Shown here: positions 34,647-44,676 of the stretch, piece after piece
Position numbering within the stretch: position 1 is the first letter of the stretch
Layout: each line of letters starts with the position of its first letter
Assembly: GCF_004364865.1 (NCBI RefSeq)
Contig: NZ_SOAU01000001.1
Span: forward strand, 4,558,001 to 4,622,000
Length of the DNA stretch: 64,000 bases
Direction: 5' to 3'
Origin: Ilumatobacter fluminis
Lineage (GTDB): Bacteria > Actinomycetota > Acidimicrobiia > Acidimicrobiales > Ilumatobacteraceae
Notes under the pieces: model-generated
Databases searched by the model: none
The model's input: only the letters and a program-made list of their open reading frames with translations
Told to the model about the DNA's origin: nothing
Program-made: the position numbers and the translations under genes

Positions 34647-34982
34647 ATGTCCCGAGCCTCGTCCTACCGAAACGCCGCCGCCGACCTGCGCCGAGCCAGC
34701 ACCGGCTTCACCGACATCGCCACCGCCCACCGCCGACTCGACGCGACGATGATCGGCGCCCTCGGACCGGTGGCGACGATCCACGACGCGTCGGTCGACG
34801 CGGTCGGCACCCACCTGGCGCTCGCCGCCGACGAGGCGACCGAACTGGCGGCCGAGTGCGACCGACGAGCGGCGGTCTGCGAGGCCTACGACCACGAGGT
34901 GATGGTGTGGCGGTCGCTCCCGCTGATCCTGCGACTGTCGACGCCCCACCCGATCCCGCCCGCCCGCTGGGTCACGGGATGA
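34647..34982 (+). CDS. Small helical protein coupled to a lipase-like gene
   Basis: This 111-residue protein is nearly all helical, with two long amphipathic helices (SYRNAAADLRRASTGFTDIATAHRRL and HLALAADEATELAAECDRRAAVCEAYDHE). It recalls the WXG100/type VII-associated helical proteins in size and shape but lacks a WxG turn, so this is only a resemblance. A strong GGAGGTG precedes the ATG, and the stop overlaps the next start (ATGA). Confidence 0.65.
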   Translation: MSRASSYRNAAADLRRASTGFTDIATAHRRLDATMIGALGPVATIHDASVDAVGTHLALAADEATELAAECDRRAAVCEAYDHEVMVWRSLPLILRLSTPHPIPPARWVTG

Positions 34983-36334
34983 CCGTCGCCCTCGACCCGA
35001 TCGCCGCCCGTGCCGTCGCACGTGGCATGTCGATGATCGGCAACTCGCTCTACGACCAGGCGTTCGCGTGGCGTTCCCGCCTCGACGAACTCGACCTGAC
35101 CGGACACGGGTTCGCCGGGCGGCGGGCGCTCGAGGAGTCGGCCGAGGAGCTGTGGCGCAACGCCGCGTTCCTCACGCTGACGGCCGACCGACTCACCGAC
35201 GCCGACATCACACCGCTCGACGCCACCGACCTGTGGCGGCTCGCGAGCGGCGTCGAGGGACGGCACGGCGCGTTCGGTGTCGTGCGCGATCTCCTCGGCG
35301 CGTCCCCGGATGGTGGCGACCTCGGCGGCGTGTTCGACGGCGAGCTCCGGCGACCGCTTCACGTGTTCGGCACCGACCCCGTCTCGCGAGCCCGGTCACT
35401 CGTCGGGCGCCTGCTCGCCGACCTGTCCGACCCGATGCAGATCCGACAGGACGAGTTCGCCGTCGTCCAACTCGCCGACGACCGCTACATCGTCGTCCTG
35501 CCGGGCGTGACCGACCTGTCGAGCCCCGACCTGTTCCTCAGCGACGAGCACCGCAGCGTGCGCGACCTCGACCAGTACGCCGTCCCGTCCTCGCGCTCGT
35601 CGAGCGTCGCCGACAACCGGTACGCGTCGCTGGTGTGGGAGGCCCTCCGCGCACGCGGCGTGCCCGACGGTTCGGAGTTGATGATCGTCGGCCACTCGTT
35701 CGGGGCCGACACGGCGCTCGACCTGGCCGCCGACCCCACGTTCAACGGCGAGCAGTACACGGTGACCCACGTGGTCGCCGCCGGCTACCACTCGCAGCCG
35801 CAACTGCCCGACGTCGTCGCGGGCACCGACGTGCTCGTGCTGCAGAACAACCGCGACGCCGCAGTGATCGTCGAAGGACTCGGCCACTCGAATGCGGCCG
35901 GATCGGTGACCGAGCGGGCCAATGCGCTGTCGGACGCACTCCGATTCGACGTGGTGGGAGCGGTCGGCCACGTGGTCGATGCCGTCCGCCACGACGCCGG
36001 CACGGTCGTCGACGCCGGTGGCTTCCTCGTCGACCACGCCGACGAACTGGCCGACATCACCCTCGGCACGATCCAGCACGACTGGACCGTGGCGCAGGGC
36101 GCAGCACTCGACCTGCTGGTGCTCGATCCGGGCGTGCGGCGCAACGGCGATCACGTCGTCGACGTGTTCGAGGGCGGTGGCGACGGGGTCGGGCACCATC
36201 CGAGCAACTACATCGACCACGTCGCCGACGTCGATCATCCCGACGTGGTGGCGTTCCTGGCGTCGATCTCGGCGCAGGGCTACGACGCCGACGGGGCCCT
36301 CGTCGCCGTCGACGTGTCCGTGCCTGAATCGTAG
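34979..36334 (+). CDS. Alpha/beta-hydrolase (lipase-like) with an N-terminal helical domain
   Basis: This is a 451-residue protein. The first 130 residues are helical (IAARAVARGMSMIGNSLYDQAFAWRSRLDEL). The hydrolase core starts with FAVVQLADDRYIVVLPGVTDLSS, and the nucleophile elbow is GHSFG (LMIVGHSFGADTALDLAA). A likely acid residue follows, and a late His appears in GVGHHPSNYIDH. No signal peptide is seen. The coupled upstream helical gene and the N-terminal helical domain suggest export with a partner, or a toxin-like role, but this is inference. The substrate is unknown. Confidence 0.7.
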   Translation: MTVALDPIAARAVARGMSMIGNSLYDQAFAWRSRLDELDLTGHGFAGRRALEESAEELWRNAAFLTLTADRLTDADITPLDATDLWRLASGVEGRHGAFGVVRDLLGASPDGGDLGGVFDGELRRPLHVFGTDPVSRARSLVGRLLADLSDPMQIRQDEFAVVQLADDRYIVVLPGVTDLSSPDLFLSDEHRSVRDLDQYAVPSSRSSSVADNRYASLVWEALRARGVPDGSELMIVGHSFGADTALDLAADPTFNGEQYTVTHVVAAGYHSQPQLPDVVAGTDVLVLQNNRDAAVIVEGLGHSNAAGSVTERANALSDALRFDVVGAVGHVVDAVRHDAGTVVDAGGFLVDHADELADITLGTIQHDWTVAQGAALDLLVLDPGVRRNGDHVVDVFEGGGDGVGHHPSNYIDHVADVDHPDVVAFLASISAQGYDADGALVAVDVSVPES

Positions 36335-36345
36335 TGTGAAGAAAA

Positions 36346-36366
36346 CCTGAGTCGCTTGTTGTCAAG
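36346..36366. promoter_or_regulatory. HAIR-like operator (HspR binding) upstream of clpB
   Basis: CCTGAGT-CGCTTGT-TGTCAAG matches the HAIR consensus CTTGAGT-N7-ACTCAAG at 11 of 14 defined positions with the correct 7-nt spacing. It overlaps the -35 box of the clpB promoter, as expected for repression by HspR. Confidence 0.65.
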
Positions 36367-36387
36367 TTTAGGACGAGACCGTACGAT
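36359..36387 (+). promoter_or_regulatory. clpB promoter
   Basis: The -35 TTGTCA (36359-36364) and -10 TACGAT (36382-36387) are separated by 17 bp. Only 6 nt separate the -10 box from the clpB ATG at 36394, so the transcript is probably leaderless or nearly so. Confidence 0.6.
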
Positions 36388-36393
36388 GCACGC

Positions 36394-38910
36394 ATGGCGT
36401 TCGACCCGAAGACCTGGACGGTCAAGACACAGGAGGCGTTCGCCGCGGCCATCGACCAGGCCAAGGCGAAGTCCAACCCCGAACTCACCCCTGACCACTT
36501 GCTCGTGGCCATCACGAGCCAGGAAGGCACCGTGGTCGCGCCCGTGCTCGCGAAGCTCGGTCAGTCGCCGGGCATGGTGCGCGATCGCGCCCTCGCCCAG
36601 GTCGACAAGCTTCCCCAGGCCCACGGTGGCGACGAGCCGCGCATGGGTCGCGAGCTCAACCAGGTCACCGATCAGGCGGGCCAGTTCCGCAAAGACCTGA
36701 AAGACGACTACCTGTCGGTCGAGCACTTGCTGCTCGCGATGGCCGACCGGCTCGGCGTCTCGACCGATGAGCTGCTCACCGTCCTGAAAGACGTCCGCGG
36801 CAGCCATCGCGTCACCGACCAGAACCCCGAAGAGAAGTTCGCCGCGCTCGAGAAGTACGGCCAAGACCTCACCCAGCGCGCCGCCGAGGGCAAGATCGAC
36901 CCGGTCATCGGACGCGACGACGAGATCCGTCGCGTCATCCAGGTGCTGTCGCGCCGCACGAAGAACAACCCGGTGCTGATCGGCGAACCCGGCGTCGGCA
37001 AGACCGCCATCGTCGAAGGGCTCGCCAGTCGCATCAGCGACGGCGACGTGCCCGAAGGCCTGAAGGGCAAGCGCCTGATCGCGCTCGACGTCGGCTCGAT
37101 GCTGGCCGGCGCCAAGTACCGCGGCGAGTTCGAGGAACGGCTCAAGGCGGTGCTCAAGGAGATCACCGACGCCGAGGGCGAGATCATCACCTTCGTCGAC
37201 GAGATGCACACGATCGTCGGCGCCGGCGGCGCCGAGGGCGCCATGGATGCCGGCAACATGATCAAGCCGATGCTCGCACGCGGAGAGCTGCGCATGATCG
37301 GTGCCACCACGCTCGACGAGTACCGCAAGTACGTCGAGAAAGACCCCGCACTCGAGCGTCGGTTCCAGCAGGTGTACGTCGGCGAGCCGACGGTCGAAGA
37401 CACGATCGGCATCCTGCGCGGCCTCAAGGAGCGCTACGAGGTGCACCACGGCGTGCGCATCCAGGACTCCGCGCTCATCAGCGCAGCGGCGCTCTCCGAC
37501 CGCTACCTCACCAACCGCTTCCTCCCCGACAAGGCGATCGACCTCGTCGACGAGGCGGCGTCGAAGCTGCGCATCGAGATCGACTCGATGCCGACCGAGA
37601 TCGACATCGTCGAGCGCCGCATCCTCCAGCTCGAGATCGAACAGGTCGCGCTCGAGAAGGAGAGCGACGACGCGTCGAAGGAGCGACTCGACGCGCTCCA
37701 CGACGAACTGGCCGACCTCAACGTGCAGCTCGCCGACATGAAGCAGCACTGGGAAGCCGAGAAGCAGGGCATCGACGCGATCCGCAATCTGAAAGAAGAG
37801 CTCGAGCAGCTGCGCACCCAGATCGAGCGCGAGACCGACCTCAACCTGGCAGCCGAGATCCGCTACGGACGCATCCCCGAACTCGAGCGCCGCATCGAGG
37901 AGGCGACCGACCACCTCCATCACCTGCAGTCGGAGCAGCCGATGCTGAAGGAAGAGGTCGACGCCGAAGACATCGCCGAGGTCGTCTCCAAGTGGACGGG
38001 CGTGCCGATGACCCGACTCATGGAGTCGGAGATGACGAAGCTGCTCCACCTCGAAGACATGCTGCACCAGCGGGTGATCGGCCAGGACGACGCGGTCGTC
38101 GCCGTGTCGAACGCGATCCGTCGCAGCCGGGCCGGACTGTCCGACCCGAACCGGCCGATCGGATCGTTCATGTTCCTCGGCCCCACCGGCGTCGGCAAGA
38201 CCGAGCTCGCCCGGGCGCTCGCCGAGTTCCTGTTCGACGACGAGCGGGCGATGGTCCGCATCGACATGGGCGAGTACATGGAGAAGCACTCGGTGTCGCG
38301 CCTCATCGGTGCGCCCCCGGGGTACGTCGGCTACGACGAGGGCGGCCAGCTCACCGAGGCCGTTCGTCGCCGCCCGTACTCGGTGGTGCTGCTCGACGAG
38401 ATCGAAAAGGCGCATCCCGACGTGTTCAACGTGCTGCTCCAGGTGCTCGACGACGGTCGTCTCACCGACGGCCAGGGTCGCACGGTCGACTTCACGAACA
38501 CGGTGCTGATCATGACGTCGAACCTGCCGGGCGATCCGCGCGAGTTCTTCAAGCCCGAGTTCGTCAACCGGGTCGACGACATCATCCGGTTTCGGGCCCT
38601 CACCGAGGACGACCTGCGGCACATCGTCGGGATCCAGCTTGAGCACCTGCGTCGCCGACTGGCCGACCGTCGGATCGCGCTCGATGTCACCGACGACGCG
38701 ATGTCGTTGCTGGCCGAGGCCGGCTTCGATCCTGCGTTCGGCGCGCGGCCGCTCAAGCGGGTCATCCAACGCGAGCTCGGCGACCAGGCCGCCGTGTTCA
38801 TCCTCGAGGGCAAGGCGCCCGAGGGGAGCACGTTGCGGGTCGTCGTCGACCGCGAAAACCCTGATCAGCGTTCACTTCGGCTCGAGGTCGCCGATTTCAC
38901 GGAAAGTTGA
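36394..38910 (+). CDS. clpB: ATP-dependent chaperone ClpB
   Basis: This is an 838-residue disaggregase. The N-terminal Clp repeats end near residue 140. NBD1 has Walker A GEPGVGKT (197-204) and Walker B ITFVDEMH. The coiled-coil middle domain (about 390-510; [17 protein letters not shown]) identifies ClpB rather than ClpC. NBD2 has [17 protein letters not shown] and sensor motifs up to [15 protein letters not shown]. The segment after sensor 1 ([20 protein letters not shown]) is shorter than in most ClpB. It works with DnaK to rescue aggregates, and the HAIR-like site suggests HspR control. Confidence 0.95.
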   Translation: MAFDPKTWTVKTQEAFAAAIDQAKAKSNPELTPDHLLVAITSQEGTVVAPVLAKLGQSPGMVRDRALAQVDKLPQAHGGDEPRMGRELNQVTDQAGQFRKDLKDDYLSVEHLLLAMADRLGVSTDELLTVLKDVRGSHRVTDQNPEEKFAALEKYGQDLTQRAAEGKIDPVIGRDDEIRRVIQVLSRRTKNNPVLIGEPGVGKTAIVEGLASRISDGDVPEGLKGKRLIALDVGSMLAGAKYRGEFEERLKAVLKEITDAEGEIITFVDEMHTIVGAGGAEGAMDAGNMIKPMLARGELRMIGATTLDEYRKYVEKDPALERRFQQVYVGEPTVEDTIGILRGLKERYEVHHGVRIQDSALISAAALSDRYLTNRFLPDKAIDLVDEAASKLRIEIDSMPTEIDIVERRILQLEIEQVALEKESDDASKERLDALHDELADLNVQLADMKQHWEAEKQGIDAIRNLKEELEQLRTQIERETDLNLAAEIRYGRIPELERRIEEATDHLHHLQSEQPMLKEEVDAEDIAEVVSKWTGVPMTRLMESEMTKLLHLEDMLHQRVIGQDDAVVAVSNAIRRSRAGLSDPNRPIGSFMFLGPTGVGKTELARALAEFLFDDERAMVRIDMGEYMEKHSVSRLIGAPPGYVGYDEGGQLTEAVRRRPYSVVLLDEIEKAHPDVFNVLLQVLDDGRLTDGQGRTVDFTNTVLIMTSNLPGDPREFFKPEFVNRVDDIIRFRALTEDDLRHIVGIQLEHLRRRLADRRIALDVTDDAMSLLAEAGFDPAFGARPLKRVIQRELGDQAAVFILEGKAPEGSTLRVVVDRENPDQRSLRLEVADFTES

Positions 38911-38969
38911 CTTCGCGTTGTCCGGCCACTGACAGTCGGTATGGGAACCTATTGATGTTTCCTTCCGCT

Positions 38970-39016
38970 CGCCCCCTCCAGGACTCCCGCCGTCTGGAGG
39001 GGGCGATTGGTTTTTT
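38970..39016 (+). terminator. Rho-independent terminator of clpB
   Basis: The stem arms CGCCCCCTCCAG (38970-38981) and CTGGAGGGGGCG (38994-39005) are perfectly complementary around a 12-nt loop, followed by ATTGG and six T residues (39011-39016). It lies 60 bp after the clpB stop. Confidence 0.92.
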
Positions 39017-39059
39017 CGGACAGGTCACGACCACGAGTAACCGGCGACGCCCCTGATCC

Positions 39060-39590
39060 GTGTCACGGTTCGTGACGGTGGCGACGACCCACGACTTCGA
39101 CACGGTGTTCCGCGAGGTGTTCCCGCGGCTCGTGTCACTCGGTGCGCTGAAGACCGGCCGCGCCGACATCGCTCGCGATCTCGCTCAGGAGACGATGCTG
39201 CGAGCCCACGCTCGCTGGGAGGAGCTGTCGACGTACGACGCGCCGGCGGCCTGGTGCCACACGGTCATGACGAACCTCCTGATCGACCATCACCGCTCCG
39301 TGGTGTCCGAGCGGCGCGCCGTCGACCGACTCGCCGACCGACTCGTTGACGAGACACGTCAGGACCGCACACCGATCACGGCGCTCGATCGCTGGAACGA
39401 GCTCGTGGCGCCGCTCCCCGACCGCCATCGCATGATCGTCACGCTCTACTACGCCGATGATCTGTCGGTCGCCCAGATCGCCGCCCTCCTCGGCACAAGT
39501 CGAGGCGCCGTGAAGGCAGCCCTGTTCAAAGCACGCCGAACGCTCCGCAAGCAGCACGGGGCCGGCGAGATCGGAGGCGACGATGAGTGA
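39060..39590 (+). CDS. ECF-type sigma-70 factor (SigE-like)
   Basis: This 176-residue sigma factor has region 2 with LGALKTGRADIARDLAQETMLRAHARW and APAAWCHTVMTNLLIDHHR, and region 4 with PLPDRHRMIVTLYYADDLSVAQIAALLGTSRGAVKAALFKAR. The start is GTG at 39060, with a second GTG at 39075 possible. It overlaps the next gene by 8 nt. That gene encodes a one-helix membrane protein that is probably its anti-sigma factor. Confidence 0.9.
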   Translation: MSRFVTVATTHDFDTVFREVFPRLVSLGALKTGRADIARDLAQETMLRAHARWEELSTYDAPAAWCHTVMTNLLIDHHRSVVSERRAVDRLADRLVDETRQDRTPITALDRWNELVAPLPDRHRMIVTLYYADDLSVAQIAALLGTSRGAVKAALFKARRTLRKQHGAGEIGGDDE

Positions 39591-41232
39591 CCCGTTCGAC
39601 GACCGCATGCGCGAGCTCGCACGCGCGGCACGCGCCGAGGCAGAGGCTGACCTCGACGTCGACGGAGCACTCGACGCAGTGCACTCCTCGACCGGCACGA
39701 CCGCGGTGGCGCTGCGCCGACCTCGACATCGACGAGTCGCAGGTTGGTTGACGGCCGCGGCGGCGCTCACCTTCGCATTGAGCGCCGGCATCCTCTTCAC
39801 ACGCGGCACCGGCGACGACGTCGTGACGATCGACGGGTCGACGCCGTCGTCGTCTCAGGCCCCGATCGACGCGTTGTTGACCGTACCGACGACCGCGACT
39901 GTGACGACCCCCGCGACCGCACCGGCGACCACCGCACCGGCCGTCCCACCGCCGACCGAGGTGACGCCAGCTCCCACTGCGTCCACGACGACCGATCCGG
40001 CGACGAGCACGTCTTCACCAGCGACCACAGCGGCATCGACCGACGACATCGAGACGTCCGACTGGCGGGACTTCCGATTGGAGGGCTCGGGCATACCCGG
40101 TTCCTGCGCTCTGGGCGCGGCGAAGTGCACGCAACTCGTCCACGACGCCGCTGGCCATCCGATCACCTATGAGCCGACGGCACGAACCCTGACCCGCCAC
40201 GGCGTCCCAGAGGTCGCTACGAGCCTGCCGAGCGAGTTCGGCGACGCCGGCTTCGTGCTGGCGGCGGGCCCGGATGACGTCGTCTACCTCTCGATTGCGC
40301 CAGCCGTCCCCGACGAGCTCGCGGCCGACGTCGTCGCCATCACGCTCGCCGACGGTGACGCCGGTCGCGAGATCGGACGATGGTCCGGCGTCGCGAACAC
40401 GGTGGGCGACTCGTCGCTGGTCCCGACACGGGACGGGCTCGTGAGCGTCGGCTGTTGTGGACCCGACACCATCCGACCGGCGCCCGACGCCGACGTCCTC
40501 GTGCCGTGGCTCGGTCGCAACGGCGAACCGATCGCACTCGAGACACCGTTCTTCGTCGTCGAGATCGAGTATCCCGCCCTCACCGTGAACCGGAAGAACC
40601 CGGATGGCAGCACGCGCAGCTGGACCTACGAACCAGCCGGGGATTGGATGTCGCGCGGCATGCCGAACCTCACCGCGACGTTCGACGGCGGGTTCGTGGC
40701 CGACGAGCTCGGTAGCGGCGGCTCGATCCTCGCCCGCGGCTACGCCGACGGCCGCCTCGATCAGGTCGTCTTGGGCCCGGAGTTGGTCGTCGCCGCCGAC
40801 GCCGACCCGGCCGGTCGCATCCTCCTCGGCGACGTCTCCGAACTCGCGACCCAGTTCGCCCGGGTCGACCCGTTCGCCAACGGTGCCGCGCAGTGGGCCG
40901 GGGACGTGACGATCGAGCCCGACCGCTCGCTGACCTTCGACGACACGACCGACGTGTTGGCCGGATCGGTCGTCGAGTTCGTCGACGCCATCGCACCGGC
41001 CGCCGACGTCAACGAGATCCGAACCGTCGAGATCGACCGCCGGAGCGAGACCGAATGGACGGCGACGGTCACGACGTCGAACCTCTTCGATGACTCCGTC
41101 GGCGCCGTCCGGTGGGAGCTGATCATCGAGCAGGTCGACAGCCGGACGTACGACGTGACGGCTGGGAGGGCAACGCAAGCGTGCCAGCCGGGGCGAGGTC
41201 ATCAGGACTTCACGACCGAACCCTGCGTCTGA
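39583..41232 (+). CDS. Probable anti-sigma protein with a large external domain
   Basis: This is a 549-residue protein. A short cytoplasmic N-terminus precedes one transmembrane helix (residues about 53-72, AGWLTAAAALTFALSAGILF). A Thr/Pro/Ser-rich stalk follows (about 85-150), then a beta-rich external domain of nearly 400 residues. No zinc anti-sigma motif is seen. The gene overlaps the ECF sigma gene by 8 nt, so the pair is coupled. The external part may sense ligands or wall state; that is inference from topology only. Confidence 0.65.
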   Translation: MSDPFDDRMRELARAARAEAEADLDVDGALDAVHSSTGTTAVALRRPRHRRVAGWLTAAAALTFALSAGILFTRGTGDDVVTIDGSTPSSSQAPIDALLTVPTTATVTTPATAPATTAPAVPPPTEVTPAPTASTTTDPATSTSSPATTAASTDDIETSDWRDFRLEGSGIPGSCALGAAKCTQLVHDAAGHPITYEPTARTLTRHGVPEVATSLPSEFGDAGFVLAAGPDDVVYLSIAPAVPDELAADVVAITLADGDAGREIGRWSGVANTVGDSSLVPTRDGLVSVGCCGPDTIRPAPDADVLVPWLGRNGEPIALETPFFVVEIEYPALTVNRKNPDGSTRSWTYEPAGDWMSRGMPNLTATFDGGFVADELGSGGSILARGYADGRLDQVVLGPELVVAADADPAGRILLGDVSELATQFARVDPFANGAAQWAGDVTIEPDRSLTFDDTTDVLAGSVVEFVDAIAPAADVNEIRTVEIDRRSETEWTATVTTSNLFDDSVGAVRWELIIEQVDSRTYDVTAGRATQACQPGRGHQDFTTEPCV

Positions 41233-41253
41233 CGACGTTCTGCAGCCCTGGCG

Positions 41254-42495
41254 TCAGTTGCCGCTCGGGGCCGAGTCGGCTCTCGGGAGGGTGAGGCGAA
41301 GGCGGAGCGGTCGGTTGCCCACGACGTCGAGCGAGGCGCCGTCGACCTGCGCCAGGCGCCGCGCCAACGACAGGCCACGGCCGTGGCGTGCGGCCGGGTC
41401 GACCGGGCCGTCGAACAGCACCTTCAGGCGCTCGGGGTCGACCCCCGGGCCCTGATCGATGATCGTCACGCTCGGCCCGTCGATCAGTGCCGTCACCGAA
41501 CCGGCGCCGTGACGCAACGCGTTGTCGATCAGCACGTCGATCACCTGACCGGCCAGACCGCGCGTGCCGTGGACGAGCGGCGGCGCCGAACTCACGACCA
41601 TGCCGATGTGGCGGCGAGCCGTCGCGTAGCGAGGCTCCCACTCCTCCACGTGGTGCTCCACGAGGGCGACGAGGTCGAAGTCGCCACGTTCGCTCGTCGA
41701 CCGGTTCCGGGCGGCCGCGAGCAGCTCGTCGATCGTTGCGTTGAGCTGATCGGTCTGGGCGAGGATCGTGCGGGCCTCGTTCGCGATGTCGGGCTCGGGA
41801 TTCATCGTCATGATCTCGACCCGCATCGCGATCCCGGCAATCCCGGTCCGGAGCTGGTGGGTCGCATCGGCGGTGAAGTGCCGCTCGTTCGCCAGCATCG
41901 TGTGCACGCGCTGCGAGCTGGTCTCGAGCGCCGAGCCGATGCCGTCGATCTCGGGGATCCGGGTGCGTACGAACGGACCGAGTGAGAAGTCGCCCTCGCC
42001 GATCGCGCCCGCACGGCGGGACAGCCGCTCGAGCGGACGAGCGAGCTGGTGTGCCTGCACCGCTGCCAGACCGGCGGCCGCAGCGATCGCACCCAGCGCC
42101 AACAACAGGAGCACCTGCAGCTGCGACTGGAAGTTCTCGTCTAGCAGGTCGGCCGAGGTCGACACGATCACCGTCTCACCGCCGACCGTTCGTGCGATCG
42201 CCTCTCGTGTCGAGTCGGCGACCGCCGGATTGCTGTACAGCTCCTCACCGTTCGGTCCGAAAATCTCGAGCCCCTCACCGGCCGCGAGATCGTTGTCGAG
42301 CTGCGCATACAGCGTCGTGCGTCCGAGCAACTCGTTCTCGGTGATCGTGCCGGCAACCGCGGTCGCCTGATCGGCGAGCTGTGCGTTGAGCTGGTCCTCC
42401 GCCGTGTTGTACACGATGATCCCGACCGGGAGCGCGAGCGTGCCGAGCACGACGAGGACGATCGCGATCGTGGAGACGACGAGGCGGCGGCGCAT
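41254..42495 (-). CDS. Sensor histidine kinase
   Basis: This is a 413-residue membrane kinase. Transmembrane helices lie at about 8-28 and 126-146 and enclose an external sensor domain of about 95 residues. A HAMP linker follows, then the DHp H-box FTADATHQLRTGIAGI with H213. The common HELRTP sequence reads HQLRTG here. The ATP domain has N-box VLIDNALRHGAG, G1 IDQGPGV and G2 HGRGLSLARRL. It is 12 bp downstream of its response regulator gene. The signal is unknown. Confidence 0.92.
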   Translation of the reverse strand: MRRRLVVSTIAIVLVVLGTLALPVGIIVYNTAEDQLNAQLADQATAVAGTITENELLGRTTLYAQLDNDLAAGEGLEIFGPNGEELYSNPAVADSTREAIARTVGGETVIVSTSADLLDENFQSQLQVLLLLALGAIAAAAGLAAVQAHQLARPLERLSRRAGAIGEGDFSLGPFVRTRIPEIDGIGSALETSSQRVHTMLANERHFTADATHQLRTGIAGIAMRVEIMTMNPEPDIANEARTILAQTDQLNATIDELLAAARNRSTSERGDFDLVALVEHHVEEWEPRYATARRHIGMVVSSAPPLVHGTRGLAGQVIDVLIDNALRHGAGSVTALIDGPSVTIIDQGPGVDPERLKVLFDGPVDPAARHGRGLSLARRLAQVDGASLDVVGNRPLRLRLTLPRADSAPSGN

Positions 42496-42507
42496 GGCCG
42501 GGTGGGG

Positions 42508-43188
42508 CTACCCCTCGAAGCGGAAGCCGACGCCGCGCACCGTCACGATCAGCGTGGGCGGATCGGAGTCGTCACCGATCTTGCGGCGGAGCGTCGAGAT
42601 GTGGGTGTCGAGGGTGCGGGTGGACCCCCAGTAGTTCTCGTCCCACACGGTCGCCATGATCTGCTCGCGCGTGAAGGTGGCGTCGGGCTTGCTCATGAGG
42701 AGCGCCAACAGGTCGAACTCCTTCGAGGTCAGCTCGAGCTCGTCGCCGTTCAGATAGGCGCGGCGTGACTCGGTGTTGACTCGGAGCGGGCCGCCCGTGA
42801 GCTCCCGGGGGATCTGCTGGGCGACCTGGGCGACACGGAGACGAGCCTTGATGCGAGCGACGAGCTCGGCCAGCCGGAACGGCTTAGGCACGTAGTCGTC
42901 GGCACCGGCGCCGAGCCCGACGATGATGTCCATCTCCTCCGCACGGGCGGTGAGCATGATGATCGGGAGCTCGGGACGGTCCTCGCGGACCTTGCGGCAC
43001 ACGTCGAGGCCGTCGATGTCGGGCAGCGTCAGGTCGAGGAGGAGCAGGTCGGGTGAGCGGGCTTCGAGGGCTTGCAAGCCGTCGCCACCGGTCGAGGTGT
43101 GGACCACTTCGTATCCCTCACCACCGAGCACGCGCAGCAGGGGCTCGCTGATCCGTTCGTCGTCCTCAACCAGCAAGATCGTGGTCAC
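42508..43188 (-). CDS. OmpR/PhoB-family response regulator
   Basis: This 226-residue regulator has a receiver domain with the acidic pair EDDE near residue 10, phosphorylated D52 (LLLLDLTLPDIDG), T in IIMLTA and K in VPKPF. The C-terminal winged helix ends with DTHISTLRRKIGDD and VRGVGFRFEG. The GTG at 43188 was chosen because it places the TTILLVEDDE strand at the N-terminus. It is followed by the histidine kinase gene in the same operon. Confidence 0.93.
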   Translation of the reverse strand: MTTILLVEDDERISEPLLRVLGGEGYEVVHTSTGGDGLQALEARSPDLLLLDLTLPDIDGLDVCRKVREDRPELPIIMLTARAEEMDIIVGLGAGADDYVPKPFRLAELVARIKARLRVAQVAQQIPRELTGGPLRVNTESRRAYLNGDELELTSKEFDLLALLMSKPDATFTREQIMATVWDENYWGSTRTLDTHISTLRRKIGDDSDPPTLIVTVRGVGFRFEG

Positions 43189-43285
43189 CCGCCCATCGTA
43201 CGCCACCGTGACCGCCAGATCACGCGCCGCGCGCATCGAACCCACAACGAGTCATCGATCCGCCTCCGCCCGAGTCAGTTCCTTC

Positions 43286-43327
43286 GGGTCAGGTGCCACA
43301 GGTGACGCCTCGCCCCCAGGGCGAGGC
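43286..43327. repeat. Family C fragment with a short hairpin
   Basis: The segment starts GGGTCAGGTGCCACAGGTGA, like a family C left arm, then runs into a perfect hairpin CGCCTCGCCC-CCA-GGGCGAGGCG (43305-43327). It lies between purB and the response regulator gene. The rest of the arm is missing. Confidence 0.65.
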
Positions 43328-43337
43328 GGTTGTCAGT

Positions 43338-44654
43338 TCAGGGCAGGTCGTCGAGTTGGGTGAAGATGGTGTCGAGGTTGCTGAGGCTGCGGCGGAGGTC
43401 GAAGGCGTCGTCGAGGATGTCGTTCGGCACCTCGTCGTCGGCCTCGAGCAGGGAGCGGAAGTCGACACCGTCGTCCCACGCCTGCATCGCGTTGCGCTGG
43501 ACGATCCGGTAGGCGTCGTCGCGCGTGAGCCCGCTGGCGACGAGGCCGAGCAGGACCGGCTGGCTGAACACCAGCCCGTAGCTGGCGTCGAGGTTGGCCT
43601 GCATCCGCTCCGGGAAGACGACCAGGTTCGACAGCAGGCGCCCCATCCGGCGCATCACATAGTGCGCCAAGTGCGACGAGTCGGGCAGCACCACGCGCTC
43701 CACCGACGAGTGCGAGATGTCGCGCTCGTGCCAGAGGGCGACGTCCTGCAAACCGGCGAGCAGGTTCGAGCGGAGGACACGGGACAGGCCGCTGACCGTC
43801 TCGGCCGAGATCGGGTTGCGCTTGTGCGGCATCGCCGACGAACCCTTCTGACCCGGCTTGAAGCCCTCCTGCGCCTCACGCACCTCGGTGCGCTGCAAGT
43901 GCCGCAGCTCGACCGCCATCAGCTCGCACGTCGCGCCGATCGAGGCGCATGCGTACAAGAACTCGCCGTGGCGGTCGCGGGCGATCACCTGGGTGGCGGG
44001 CACCGGCTGCAGGCCGAGCGCGTTGCCGACGAACGCCTCGACCGACGGCGGGACGTTCGAGTACGTGCCGACCGCGCCGCTCAGCTTCATGACGGCGACG
44101 GTGTCGCGGGCCGCCTGCAGGCGGGTGCGGTCGCGGGCGACCTGGAGTGCCCACAGCGCGACCTTGGCCCCGAACGTGGTCGGCTCGGCGTGCACGCCGT
44201 GGGTGCGCCCGATCATGACGGTGTCGCGATGCTCACGGGCGAGGCCGACGAGCACCTCGATCAGGCGGTCGATCTCGGCGAGGAGGATGTCGGCGGCGTC
44301 GCGCAGCTGCCAGCACAACACGGTGTCGCCGACGTCGCTCGACGTCATGCCGTAGTGGATCCACTTGGCGGCACCGTCGTCCACACCGGCTGCGTCGATG
44401 ATGGCGGACTGGACGACGTCGACGAACGCAGCGACGTCGTGATCGGTGACCGCTTCGCGTTCGAGGATCGCCTCGACGAAGGCGTCGTCGGCGGTGGGAG
44501 CGTTGGCCCGGCAGGACGCCGCATCGTCGGCGGGCACGACACCGATCTCGGCGTGCGCCTCGGTGGCGAGCAGTTCGACCTCGAGGTACCGGCCCCACTT
44601 GGAGGTGTCGGACCAGACGTCGGTCATCTCGGGCGTGGAGTAGCGGGGGATCAT
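43338..44654 (-). CDS. purB: Adenylosuccinate lyase PurB
   Basis: This 438-residue enzyme of purine synthesis cleaves SAICAR and adenylosuccinate to release fumarate. The fumarase/aspartase signature GQKGSSAMPHKRNPISAE is present with the mobile catalytic Ser loop. TSSDVGDTVL and GRTHGVHAEPTTFG supply the other active-site residues. The length is normal. It lies downstream of purA in the same direction, separated by a family D arm. Confidence 0.96.
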   Translation of the reverse strand: MIPRYSTPEMTDVWSDTSKWGRYLEVELLATEAHAEIGVVPADDAASCRANAPTADDAFVEAILEREAVTDHDVAAFVDVVQSAIIDAAGVDDGAAKWIHYGMTSSDVGDTVLCWQLRDAADILLAEIDRLIEVLVGLAREHRDTVMIGRTHGVHAEPTTFGAKVALWALQVARDRTRLQAARDTVAVMKLSGAVGTYSNVPPSVEAFVGNALGLQPVPATQVIARDRHGEFLYACASIGATCELMAVELRHLQRTEVREAQEGFKPGQKGSSAMPHKRNPISAETVSGLSRVLRSNLLAGLQDVALWHERDISHSSVERVVLPDSSHLAHYVMRRMGRLLSNLVVFPERMQANLDASYGLVFSQPVLLGLVASGLTRDDAYRIVQRNAMQAWDDGVDFRSLLEADDEVPNDILDDAFDLRRSLSNLDTIFTQLDDLP

Positions 44655-44676
44655 CAGCGTCCTCTCGGGTCACTTC

